30,700 bases of DNA from a virus. A program made the position numbers and the translations under genes. Of the stretch, positions 1 to 6,372 are shown piece after piece. The notes under the pieces are model-generated. The model was not told where the DNA came from, did no database searches, and saw nothing but the letters and a program-made list of their open reading frames with translations. The stretch's first letter is position 1; every line of letters starts with the position of its first letter. The stretch is from positions 1 through 30,700 of IMG/VR virus record IMGVR_UViG_3300036766_000055; one strand, written 5' to 3'.

Positions 1-39
1 ACCCTCACCGTGCTGCGGCTGATCGAGGAGACACCGTGA
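1..39 (+). CDS. 3' end of a small hypothetical protein (partial)
   Basis: Only the last 12 codons are in the window, reading TLTVLRLIEETP and then TGA at 37-39. The stop overlaps the GTG start of the next gene. The tail matches the end of the 85-residue protein at 29812-30069 (LTALLIEETA), and the following gene is also a near copy of the gene that follows that one. This is therefore very likely the C-terminus of a paralogue of the 29812 protein. Function is unknown. Confidence 0.6.
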   Translation, partial: TLTVLRLIEETP

Positions 40-161
40 CTACCGACATCTACGGCCCCAACACCATCGCCGTGGCCGCCTTCATCGAGCGCCTGCGGAC
101 GCTCACCCCGGAACAAGCGGACCGACTCGCCGCCGCATGGGACGCCGCCGCAGACGCCGCA
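19..161 (+). repeat. Left copy of a near-identical direct repeat
   Basis: Bases 42-161 are identical to 30072-30191 (120 bases without a mismatch by eye), and 19-33 are identical to 30049-30063. The few differences fall around the start codon (GTG here, ATG there) and at base 41. Past 161 the copies diverge quickly although the proteins stay alike. The offset is 30,030. The repeat covers the end of one gene and the first 42 codons of the next, so it is a gene-pair duplication and not a terminal repeat of the usual kind. Confidence 0.9.
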
Positions 162-269
162 TTCGCGCTCGTCGTCCGTGACCGCATCAGCCCGGAGCAG
201 TTCGCCACCCTCGTCGCCCCGTTCGTGGATGCGGGCTTCGGGGAGTGGCTGGAGGAGATACCCGCATGA
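36..269 (+). CDS. Small hypothetical protein, paralogue of the 30066 gene
   Basis: The 77-residue protein is Ala-rich and predicted mostly helical, with no membrane segment and no motif I recognise. It starts at GTG 36, overlapping the stop of the previous gene, with GAGGAG about six bases upstream. Residues 1-42 are identical to those of the 133-residue protein at 30066; after that the two stay similar (ISPEQFATLVAPFVDAG against ISPEHFALLVAPFVDTG) until this copy ends early at EWLEEIPA. The longer copy continues with about 55 extra residues, so this one is either a short paralogue or a truncated one. Function is unknown. Confidence 0.75.
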   Translation: MTTDIYGPNTIAVAAFIERLRTLTPEQADRLAAAWDAAADAAFALVVRDRISPEQFATLVAPFVDAGFGEWLEEIPA

Positions 270-487
270 CCGCACACGTCGCCATGAGCATCGACACGGC
301 CACCCGCATCGAGAGTCACTTCGTGGACGGCTCGGCGCCACCCATCGGGGTCGTCAACTTTGACCATGACGTGGCGATCTACATCTACTCCGAGGACACC
401 CGTCGCCGCCTGTTGGCCGCGATCGAGGCGATCCACCTCCTCGCGGTCACCGAGGGCGAGGCGCGGGCGATGGACGGCAACCGATGA
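266..487 (+). CDS. Small hypothetical protein
   Basis: The protein has 73 residues. ATG 266 was chosen over the upstream GTG 245 because it sits in an ATGA overlap with the previous stop and has a strong GGAGGAGA Shine-Dalgarno at 251-258. The sequence begins MTAHVAMSIDTATRIESHF and then carries an alternating beta-like stretch (VVNFDHDVAIYIYS) followed by an amphipathic helix (RRRLLAAIEAIHLLAV). No known domain is recognised. It is one link in a translationally coupled run of tiny early genes. Confidence 0.75.
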   Translation: MTAHVAMSIDTATRIESHFVDGSAPPIGVVNFDHDVAIYIYSEDTRRRLLAAIEAIHLLAVTEGEARAMDGNR

Positions 488-627
488 TCGCCATCCCGAC
501 CGAGGAGGAGCCGGAGGTCTGCGCCATCTGCGACGGGGAGATCGAGGAGGACGCCGATCGCGCGTGGTCCCCCATCTTCGACGGCCCCGTCCACGTCGAG
601 TGCTGGAACCTCTGGCGCGAGTCATGA
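484..627 (+). CDS. 47-residue putative zinc-binding protein
   Basis: The gene runs from ATG 484, in an ATGA overlap with the previous stop, to TGA at 625-627, which again overlaps the next ATG. The product contains CAIC at residues 13-16 and HVEC at 40-43, a CxxC plus HxxC arrangement with a 23-residue acidic loop, as in small zinc ribbons or treble-clef knuckles. The tail is aromatic (WNLWRES). The four-base overlaps on both sides support real translation. Metal binding is inferred from the Cys/His spacing only; the role is unknown. Confidence 0.7.
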   Translation: MIAIPTEEEPEVCAICDGEIEEDADRAWSPIFDGPVHVECWNLWRES

Positions 628-839
628 GCGGCTGCTACGTCCGCGTCGGCAAGCTCACCCCGTGGGCCGAGGGGATGCTCTCCCGCGCGGAGGTCATCCT
701 CGTCCGCAAGTCCAAGGTCACGAGCGTCAGCGGCAAGTCGGCCCGTGGGCCGTGGAAGGCCGTGGGGCCGGGTGGGACCTGCGAGGGGCCGCATATCCGT
801 CAGGTCATCAACGCAGCAGCAGGGGAGACACTGGTATGA
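624..839 (+). CDS. Small basic hypothetical protein
   Basis: The 71-residue protein starts at ATG 624 in an ATGA overlap and ends in another ATGA overlap with the ERF gene. It is basic, with a KSKVTSVSGKSARGPWK stretch, and ends IRQVINAAAGETLV. Two Cys residues (positions 4 and about 53) do not form a clear metal site. No domain is recognised. Its direct coupling to the ERF annealing protein suggests a part in DNA metabolism, but that is only position-based. Confidence 0.7.
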   Translation: MSGCYVRVGKLTPWAEGMLSRAEVILVRKSKVTSVSGKSARGPWKAVGPGGTCEGPHIRQVINAAAGETLV

Positions 840-1663
840 GCGACTACGGGCCGCTCGCGGCGGCGCTTGCGAAGGCGCAGGCAGCCTTTCCGCCCATCTC
901 ACGGGACAGGGAAGTCACCGTGCAGATGAAGACCGGCGGATCGTACAAGTTCAAGTACGCGCCGCTTGACTCCCTCCTCTCGGCCGTCCGGGTGCCGCTC
1001 GCGGCCAACGGGCTGGCCATCGTGCAACTGCTCGATGAGGACGTGCTCGTCACGTCCCTCCTCCACGAGAGTGGCGCGATCCTGTCCGGTCGGACACCAA
1101 TCCCGGCCACGGAAGGCGTACAGGCCTATGGCTCCGCGATCACCTACCTCCGGCGATACAGCATCCAGGCATTGCTCGGCATCGCTGCCGAGGAAGACGA
1201 CGACGGCAACCAGGCCGCTGGCAACCGGGCGACATTCTCCGCGCGGCAGCAGGCGACGACGCCCGCCCATGTCTCGATCCCGCAGCCCGCGCAGATCACG
1301 GGCACCGTGTCCTATGGCACCTCGAACCAGTCGGACGGCAACCTCCGCGAGACACCGGACGGCTGGGCGCTCGGCTTCAACCTCACCACCGGACCGAAGG
1401 CGTGGGTACGGGTGCTGGTGGAGGGCGACCTTGCGCTCGCGCTGGCGGGGATGAGCGGGGCGCTCCGCCCCGGCCTCGGGCTCCGCATCCACGGCACGGT
1501 GGAGAAGGTGGAGGATCAGGTGAAGGATCGCGTCGTGCGCTATGAGCGGATCACCGCCGAACGGATCACCGCCGACGAATGGGAGCTCCCCCGGCCACAG
1601 GCACCGTCCGTCGCCCTGTTCGATGAGTCCGAACTGGATGCGGCATTGGAGCGGCTGCCATGA
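836..1663 (+). CDS. erf: ERF-type single-strand DNA annealing protein
   Basis: The 275-residue protein would bind single-stranded DNA and anneal complementary strands in phage recombination. Residues 1-125 fit the ERF superfamily: an N-terminal helix (LAAALAKAQAAFPPISRD), then YKFKYAPLDSLLSAVR and LAANGLAIVQ, and the hallmark YGSAITYLRRYSIQALLGI at 99-117 followed by the acidic AEEDDDGN. After a Gln/Thr/Pro-rich linker (about 131-170), residues 175-255 form a second, beta-rich part (GWALGFNLTTGPKAWVRVLV ... LRIHGTVEKVEDQV) that looks OB-fold-like. The end, LFDESELDAALERLP, is acidic. ATG 836 overlaps the previous stop. Annealing is the family role; the OB reading is my inference. Confidence 0.88.
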   Translation: MSDYGPLAAALAKAQAAFPPISRDREVTVQMKTGGSYKFKYAPLDSLLSAVRVPLAANGLAIVQLLDEDVLVTSLLHESGAILSGRTPIPATEGVQAYGSAITYLRRYSIQALLGIAAEEDDDGNQAAGNRATFSARQQATTPAHVSIPQPAQITGTVSYGTSNQSDGNLRETPDGWALGFNLTTGPKAWVRVLVEGDLALALAGMSGALRPGLGLRIHGTVEKVEDQVKDRVVRYERITAERITADEWELPRPQAPSVALFDESELDAALERLP

Positions 1664-1773
1664 GCGCCTGCCACGTCTGTACCCGCTGCGGGGGCAAGGG
1701 CACCACGTGGACCGGGCGCGATGTCATCCCCTGCCCTGTCTGTGGCGGGACGGGATCGGGGCTCCGGCGATGA
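1660..1773 (+). CDS. 37-residue DnaJ-type zinc-finger micro-protein
   Basis: This tiny gene lies between ATG 1660, overlapping the ERF stop, and TGA 1771-1773, overlapping the next ATG. The product has CxxC pairs CHVC (4-7) and CPVC (26-29), with the Gly-rich CGGKG and CGGTGSG motifs of DnaJ-type zinc fingers (CxxCxGxG). The two half-sites are about 16 residues apart, enough for one complete zinc site. Such stand-alone zinc knuckles are common in phage early regions, with unknown roles. The perfect overlaps on both sides are the main evidence that it is expressed. Confidence 0.72.
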   Translation: MSACHVCTRCGGKGTTWTGRDVIPCPVCGGTGSGLRR

Positions 1774-1979
1774 CGCAAGCCGACCGACTCCTGCGCTGGA
1801 TCCGCGCCAACCCCGGCACGTCCTCGCTCGAGATCACCGTAGCCCTCGGGATCGTCAACACGACCGGGAGGATCAGCGACATCAGGGCCGCGGGTCACGT
1901 CATCGAAGCCAAGCGGGACCGGGACGGCGTGTTCCGGTACTGGCTCGTCACCGAGGGCCAACTGGCGCTCGCGCTATGA
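1770..1979 (+). CDS. Small winged-helix DNA-binding protein
   Basis: The 69-residue protein reads MTQADRLLRWIRANPGTSSL and then EITVALGIVNTTGRISDIRA. This is a helix, then a helix-turn-helix (about residues 17-42), then a wing (HVIEAKRDRDGVFRYWLV). It matches the small phage helix-turn-helix proteins that resemble the N-terminal winged domains of restriction- or replication-linked regulators. It likely binds DNA, as an early regulator or replication accessory factor. ATG 1770 overlaps the previous stop, and the stop overlaps the next start. Confidence 0.75.
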   Translation: MTQADRLLRWIRANPGTSSLEITVALGIVNTTGRISDIRAAGHVIEAKRDRDGVFRYWLVTEGQLALAL

Positions 1980-2272
1980 CCGGCCTGCCGGATCCGTTGT
2001 GCATGACCCCGGACGAACTGGCGGGCTGGCACGCGGCCAACGATCTGCTCAGTGCCCGGCAGCCGAGCCGTGATCCTTGCTCGGACTGCCTCGTGGCGTT
2101 CGCCCGCGACATGATGGCCGAGGGCCGCTGCAACGGCATACCGGGACTGGGCCGCAAGCCGCGCGCGGAACCGCCGCATCCAGCGTGGCGGGAACGGAAC
2201 CGGCTGGACTACTTCGCCCGGCGACTCGGGGATATGGGCCTTCCCCGCGAGCACGCGCGGGTGGTAGCGTAG
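1976..2272 (+). CDS. Hypothetical protein with Cys pair
   Basis: The 98-residue protein starts at ATG 1976 in an ATGA overlap. Residues 3-25 (LPDPLCMTPDELAGWHAAND) look helical. A CSDC pair near 39-42 is followed by FARDMMAEGRCNG with a third Cys, which could form part of a metal site. The C-terminal third is basic (WRERNRLDYFARRLGD). I recognise no named family. The TAG stop overlaps a GTG that may start the next small gene. Confidence 0.7.
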   Translation: MTGLPDPLCMTPDELAGWHAANDLLSARQPSRDPCSDCLVAFARDMMAEGRCNGIPGLGRKPRAEPPHPAWRERNRLDYFARRLGDMGLPREHARVVA

Positions 2273-2412
2273 TGGCACGCGGGCTTGGCTACGTCTCCCC
2301 GGCTTGGTGGAGTCCGCGCAATGATGCAACGGGGCTGGGCTGCGGACCGCAAGCCTGCGCCCGGCCCCGCTGCTCTCCTGGCCCAGGTTGGGCCGAGCTT
2401 GCGGAGGATTGA
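2272..2412 (+). CDS. Possible 46-residue Cys-containing micro-protein
   Basis: An open frame from GTG 2272, overlapping the previous TAG, ends with TGA at 2410-2412, just ahead of the next ATG 2417. It contains three Cys in a short stretch (GCGPQACARPRC) and a WW pair near the start. It fills a 144-base interval that would otherwise be empty in a region where genes are contiguous. The ribosome site is weak (GGGTGG) and no family is recognised, so it could also be non-coding spacer. Confidence 0.42.
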   Translation: MARGLGYVSPAWWSPRNDATGLGCGPQACARPRCSPGPGWAELAED

Positions 2413-2416
2413 GCAC

Positions 2417-2926
2417 ATGAGCAGGGACGATGGGTTCCCGATCGTGGACCTCTCGACCGACTTTCTCAATGACCCGAAGTGGCGGCGCCTATGCCGTGCG
2501 AGCCCTGACTTGTTCCCTCCCTCGGTCGTGGCATACACGGCCGTGCTCTGTGAGAGCTGGAAGGCCGGGCGGCGCGTGACGATCGAGGATGCCTGGCCGT
2601 CGATCCTGCCCTATGACGCGGCGATCGTCGCGGCGCTCCGCGCCGTCACGTTCATTGACCGCCGTGGCATGATCGCCACCCACAGTTGGGATGGCTGGTT
2701 CGGGCCAGCCTATCGCCGTCGGGAAGCGGCGCGGGCCGCCGGTCGGGATGGGAACGCGCGGCGATGGGGTAGCGATCGGGTGGCGATCGGGTCGGGATCG
2801 GGTGCCGATCCCCGTTCCTATCCTTCCGTTCCTTCCGGGCCTACCGTACCGTCAAAGAAGAACGGTATACCTATCAACGGGCCGGCGGAGGCTGGAGGGT
2901 TCCCGCCCATGAGGCCCGGAAAGTGA
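2417..2926 (+). CDS. Probable phage replication protein (winged-helix type)
   Basis: The product has 169 residues. ATG 2417 is preferred over the upstream TTG 2285 because GGAGG lies at 2404-2408 and the protein then begins MSRDDGFPIVDLSTDFLNDP, the usual opening of phage replication-initiation or replisome-organiser proteins. Residues 1-105 would form the winged-helix part (ends THSWDGWFGPAYRRREAA), followed by a basic segment (RAAGRDGNARRWG) and a low-complexity Ser/Pro tail, also typical of this group. It would bind the replication origin or load the helicase. The repetitive GATCGGGT bases at about 2770-2805 sit at the junction. The assignment rests on pattern, not on a catalytic motif. 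Confidence 0.5.
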   Translation: MSRDDGFPIVDLSTDFLNDPKWRRLCRASPDLFPPSVVAYTAVLCESWKAGRRVTIEDAWPSILPYDAAIVAALRAVTFIDRRGMIATHSWDGWFGPAYRRREAARAAGRDGNARRWGSDRVAIGSGSGADPRSYPSVPSGPTVPSKKNGIPINGPAEAGGFPPMRPGK

Positions 2927-3318
2927 AGACGTACAGCCGGGCTGTCTGGGAGGAAGCGCAAGCCGCGTGGGAGGCCGGGGAGTTCTCCGACGAATGGAAG
3001 CAGGTACGCCATGAGGCCGCGATGAAGGGGATGCTGTTCCCGCCGTCCGGGTCGAAGTGGGACTCGTGGGGCGACGACGATCCCTCCGAACGGGCCATGC
3101 TGATCCGGGCGCTCCGGGAGACGCCGAACGTGCTCAACCGGGCCATTCAGGCGCGGTCGTCATGGGCGGGCGTCGTCGCCTACGTCGTGCGGCAGCGGGA
3201 CGATTGGAGCGCCGAGCAGGAACGGATCGCCCGCAGCGAACCCGCCGAGGAATCGCCCGATAGCCGCGAGGCGACCGTCATCCTGAAGCGCGTTCTGGAT
3301 CGGATCGGCAACTCATGA
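2923..3318 (+). CDS. Hypothetical protein linked to replication genes
   Basis: The 131-residue protein starts at GTG 2923 in a GTGA overlap with the previous stop. The sequence is acidic and Trp-rich (VWEEAQAAWEAGEFSDEWK, SKWDSWGDDDPSERA), then helical (LIRALRETPNVLNRAIQ), and ends in a charged tail. It carries no ATP-binding motif, so it is not a helicase loader of the DnaC type. Its place directly behind the probable replication protein suggests a partner in replication, but I cannot name a family. Confidence 0.7.
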   Translation: MKTYSRAVWEEAQAAWEAGEFSDEWKQVRHEAAMKGMLFPPSGSKWDSWGDDDPSERAMLIRALRETPNVLNRAIQARSSWAGVVAYVVRQRDDWSAEQERIARSEPAEESPDSREATVILKRVLDRIGNS

Positions 3319-3329
3319 AGGGGAGACAA

Positions 3330-5522
3330 ATGGACTACGCGACCTTTCTGGCGTCGAAGCGCCTGACCGTTGAAATGCACGGTCCGAAGATTGACCCCGG
3401 AGCGGTGCATCCGCTGCTCTTCCCGTTTCAGCGGGACCTCGTGACGTGGGCCGTTCGCAAGGGTCGGGCGGCGCTGTGCGCTGACACCGGGCTCGGAAAG
3501 ACGCTCATGCAACTCGAATGGGCACGCCTGATCGGGGCGGAGCGAACGCTGATCGTCGCCCCGCTGTCCGTCGCTCGACAGACAGTCCGCGAGGCAGAGA
3601 AGATCGGCCTCCGTGTCCACTACACGCGGGGCGATCTGTTCGATGGTCTCTCGATCACGAACTATGAAATGCTCGAACACTTTGACCCGGCTAGTTATGG
3701 CGCGGTCGTGCTGGATGAGTCGAGCATCCTGAAGGCGCTGGACGGCAAGACGCGGCGGCGGCTAACGGAGATGTTCGCTGTGACGCCATATCGACTCTGT
3801 TGCACGGCCACTCCAGCTCCGAACGACATCTCGGAGATCGGCAATCATTCCGAGTTCCTTGGTGTGCTGGCGCACCACGAAATGCTCTCGGCGTTCTTCG
3901 TCCATGGCTCGCTCGGGGAAGGGGAAAAGGACGGCTGGCGGCTGAAAGGCCATGCCGAGGACGCGTTCTATCGCTGGCTCGCATCCTGGGGGATGGCGAT
4001 CCGCAAGCCGTCCGACCTCGGCTATGCCGATGACGGGTTCGCGCTCCCGCCGCTGACCATTCGCCCGGAGTTCGTGACCGCCGAATACGTCCCGGAGGGG
4101 CAACTGTTCTTCGCCGGTCTGAAAGGCGTCACGGATCGTGCGGCGGTCCGAAGAACGACGCTGGACGATCGCGTGGCCCGCGCCGCCGCGATCGTCAATG
4201 CCTCTACGGATCAGTGGATCGTCTGGCACGGGCTGAACCGGGAGGGGGACGAACTCCTGAAGGCCATTCCCGGAGCGGTGCTGGTCGAGGGATCGCAGTC
4301 ACCAGAGGAAAAGGCGTCGGCGCTGGAAGCGTTTCAGGATGGCGCGTTCCGCGTCTTGCTCACGAAACCCTCCATCGCCGGGTTCGGCATGAACTTCCAG
4401 AACGCGCACCGGATGGCGTTCGTCGGGCTCTCTGACTCGTGGGAGTCGTACTACCAGGCGATCCGTCGATGCTGGCGGTTCGGCCAAGCGCAGCCGGTGG
4501 AGGTCGCGATCGTGCTCTCGGATGCTGAGGCCGCGATCTATGAGAACGTCATGGGCAAGGAACGGGAGGCTCTACGGATGCAAGCACGGCTGATCGAACA
4601 TGTGGCCGCGTTCGAGCGCGACGAACTGACTGGCAAGGAAGACACCTTCATCTACGAAACCGAGACGATCGTGCGGCCTGAGTGGACGATGATGCTCGGG
4701 GATTCCGCCGAGCGTATCCGCGAGATCGCCGACGCCTCGGTGGACCTGTCCGTCTTCTCCCCGCCCTTTCTCAGCCTGTTCACGTACTCGCCCTCCGAGC
4801 GGGACATTGGCAACGCCCGGAACGACGCGGAGTTCTGGACGCATTTCGGCTATCTGATCGATGACCTGTTCCGGGTGACGAAGCCGGGCCGCAACTGCGC
4901 CGTCCACGTCCAGCAAGTCCCGACCACGATGGCACACGACGGCGTGACCGGGATGAAGGACTTTCGAGGCGACACGATCCGAGCGTTCATCGCGCACGGG
5001 TTCGTGTTTCACGGCGAGGTGACGATCGACAAGGATCCGCAGGCGCAGGCGATCAGGACGAAGGCCAAGGGCCTCCTGTTCGTCCAGAAGGCTCGGGACC
5101 GGTCGTGGCTCCGCCCTGCCTTTGCCGATTACATCCTCGTCTTCCGCAAGCCTGGCGAGAACGCCGTCCCGATCCTGAACGATGACGTAAGCAACGACGA
5201 ATGGATCGAATGGGCGCGACCGATCTGGTACGGCATCCGTGAGTCGCGGACGCTCAACGCGGCCGAGGCGCGGGACGAGAAAGATGAACGGCACATCGCG
5301 GCGCTCCAACTCGAGACCGTCCGCCGCTGCATCAAGCTCTGGTCGCAACCGGGCGAACTCGTGCTCGATCCGTTCGCCGGCATCGGCACCACGGGCTATG
5401 TCGCACTCCAGAATGGCCGACGGTTCGTCGGCTGCGAGTTGAAACGGTCCTACTTTGAGGCGGCGTGTCGGAACATCGAACGGGCCTCGAACGTGATCAC
5501 GCTCGGGCTCGACTTGGACTGA
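3330..5522 (+). CDS. SF2/SNF2-like helicase fused to beta-class DNA methyltransferase
   Basis: The fusion protein has 730 residues. ATG 3330 is preferred to ATG 3315 because AAGGGGAG lies just ahead of it. Residues 28-430 are a compact SF2 motor: FPFQRD (31-36), Walker A ADTGLGKT (51-58), motif II LDESS (128-132), motif III TATP (159-162), and the SNF2-style end GFGMNFQNA (351-359) with QAIRRCWRFGQ (376-386). Residues 450-720 are a DNA amino-methyltransferase of permuted (beta) order: catalytic SPPF at 477-480 comes before the SAM-binding DPFAGIGTTG at 680-689. SPPF fits N4-cytosine or N6-adenine transfer. No nuclease domain is visible, so it is not a complete restriction enzyme. All key motifs of both halves look intact. 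Likely roles are self-methylation against host restriction or replication-linked modification; this is inference. Confidence 0.9.
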   Translation: MDYATFLASKRLTVEMHGPKIDPGAVHPLLFPFQRDLVTWAVRKGRAALCADTGLGKTLMQLEWARLIGAERTLIVAPLSVARQTVREAEKIGLRVHYTRGDLFDGLSITNYEMLEHFDPASYGAVVLDESSILKALDGKTRRRLTEMFAVTPYRLCCTATPAPNDISEIGNHSEFLGVLAHHEMLSAFFVHGSLGEGEKDGWRLKGHAEDAFYRWLASWGMAIRKPSDLGYADDGFALPPLTIRPEFVTAEYVPEGQLFFAGLKGVTDRAAVRRTTLDDRVARAAAIVNASTDQWIVWHGLNREGDELLKAIPGAVLVEGSQSPEEKASALEAFQDGAFRVLLTKPSIAGFGMNFQNAHRMAFVGLSDSWESYYQAIRRCWRFGQAQPVEVAIVLSDAEAAIYENVMGKEREALRMQARLIEHVAAFERDELTGKEDTFIYETETIVRPEWTMMLGDSAERIREIADASVDLSVFSPPFLSLFTYSPSERDIGNARNDAEFWTHFGYLIDDLFRVTKPGRNCAVHVQQVPTTMAHDGVTGMKDFRGDTIRAFIAHGFVFHGEVTIDKDPQAQAIRTKAKGLLFVQKARDRSWLRPAFADYILVFRKPGENAVPILNDDVSNDEWIEWARPIWYGIRESRTLNAAEARDEKDERHIAALQLETVRRCIKLWSQPGELVLDPFAGIGTTGYVALQNGRRFVGCELKRSYFEAACRNIERASNVITLGLDLD

Positions 5523-5528
5523 CGGGTA

Positions 5529-5557
5529 TTGCGCTCGGTATCGGAGGCGCGTAGGAT
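5529..5557 (+). promoter_or_regulatory. Sigma70-like promoter, probably leaderless
   Basis: TTGCGC (5529-5534), a 17-base spacer and TAGGAT (5552-5557) lie right after the helicase-methyltransferase stop. Seven bases after the -10 comes ATG 5565, where transcription itself would begin. The layout is almost the same as at 27909-27946. It would drive the lysis and packaging block. Confidence 0.6.
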
Positions 5558-5564
5558 GCGGCTC

Positions 5565-6038
5565 ATGGGAACATCCTCCTCCCTGAGCGTCACGACTGAT
5601 CCCGCCGACCCGCGTCTGACGCGCGGCGCCGACACGGGACCCGCGGCGCAGGCCGAGGTCTACCTCGTGCTCTCCGAGGAGGAACGGGCCAAGGGCTGGG
5701 TCCGCCCCTACCGGGATGCCTACCGGCACGTCGGCGCGCGCCCGGTTCACCCGACTCGTGACCTGACGAACGAACAGGTCGAGCAATACGCGGGCAAGGG
5801 CTATGGCTATGTCGCCTACGAGCCTTACCCCGACGGCGGCGACATCGTCGGTCGGTATTGGACCGCAGCCCAACTGGCGTCGGGCTGCGGGGCGGTCACC
5901 ACGATGGGCCGCGCGCTCTCCGAGACCTACGCTCGTGACCCGGGGTTCTACGGGGCGACGTTCTGCGTCGCCTGCTCGATGCACCGCCCGGTCGAGGAGT
6001 TCGTCTGGGTTGCCGATGGCACCGTGGTTGGCGCCTGA
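5565..6038 (+). CDS. Phage hypothetical protein with Cys pairs
   Basis: The 157-residue product starts at ATG 5565, which lies seven bases past a -10 element; the in-frame ATG 5556 overlaps that -10 and would not be in the transcript, although GGAGG at 5542-5546 could serve it on a read-through message. The N-terminus is loose (MGTSSSLSVTTDPADP). The core EVYLVLSEEERAKGWVRPYR leads to GCGAVTTMGRALSETYARDP and ends in FCVACSMHRPVEEFVW. The CVAC pair together with the earlier Cys suggests a zinc site. Proteins of this pattern are common in tailed phages of high-GC hosts, but I know no assigned function. Confidence 0.75.
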   Translation: MGTSSSLSVTTDPADPRLTRGADTGPAAQAEVYLVLSEEERAKGWVRPYRDAYRHVGARPVHPTRDLTNEQVEQYAGKGYGYVAYEPYPDGGDIVGRYWTAAQLASGCGAVTTMGRALSETYARDPGFYGATFCVACSMHRPVEEFVWVADGTVVGA

Positions 6039-6185
6039 ATGGCCGCCGAGCTCGCCTACGTCATCGGACTGATCGAGGGCATGGTGCTCGGTGCCACCCT
6101 CGCCCTCCTCGCCGACCGTTGGATCCTCCAGCCGACCGTGCGCGGCCTGCGCCATGTCACCCGTCGGCGACATGGCCGGTCGTGA
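6039..6185 (+). CDS. Small single-pass membrane protein
   Basis: The 48-residue product starts at ATG 6039 immediately after the previous TGA. Residues 4-26 (ELAYVIGLIEGMVLGATLALL) form one hydrophobic segment with two acidic residues near its outer end, followed by a strongly basic tail (RGLRHVTRRRHGRS). This fits a type of small inner-membrane protein that stays anchored by positive charges. It is the first of three small membrane proteins around the lysin candidate, so it may be a lysis regulator or spanin-like helper. The overlap with the next reading frame is short. Confidence 0.6.
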   Translation: MAAELAYVIGLIEGMVLGATLALLADRWILQPTVRGLRHVTRRRHGRS

Positions 6186-6372
6186 TGGCCCCCCGGATGA
6201 TCCGACCCTCTACCGGCAGCCCCGGACGATTGCGGGTCTCGCCCTCGTCGGCCTCGTCATGGCGCTCGCCCTCATCCATGCCCTCCAGCGGACCGCGCCG
6301 GACCCGATCGAGCTCGGCCTCTTCCTCGGCGCGGCGCTCCTGCTCTTCGGGATCCGGGATCGGCTGAGATGA
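6172..6372 (+). CDS. Two-pass small membrane protein, possible holin or antiholin
   Basis: The 66-residue product from ATG 6172 (ATG 6154 is an in-frame alternative adding six residues) overlaps the end of the previous gene by 14 bases. Two hydrophobic segments, LALVGLVMALALIHAL (about 24-39) and LGLFLGAALLLFG (about 49-61), are joined by a short loop QRTAPDPIE. The end is basic (IRDRLR). Size, two-pass topology and position right before the lysin candidate fit a class II holin or antiholin. No sequence family is recognised. Confidence 0.6.
   Translation: MAGRDGPPDDPTLYRQPRTIAGLALVGLVMALALIHALQRTAPDPIELGLFLGAALLLFGIRDRLR

Noticed and set aside
2285-2926. TTG 2285 as start of the probable replication protein
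   Set aside because: The added 44 residues look like non-coding sequence and ATG 2417 has a clear GGAGG site.
4572-6173. 533-codon reverse-strand open frame across the helicase-methyltransferase gene
   Set aside because: High-GC antisense shadow; residues are Arg/Gly/Ala/Pro-heavy without domain, and the forward gene has clear motifs.
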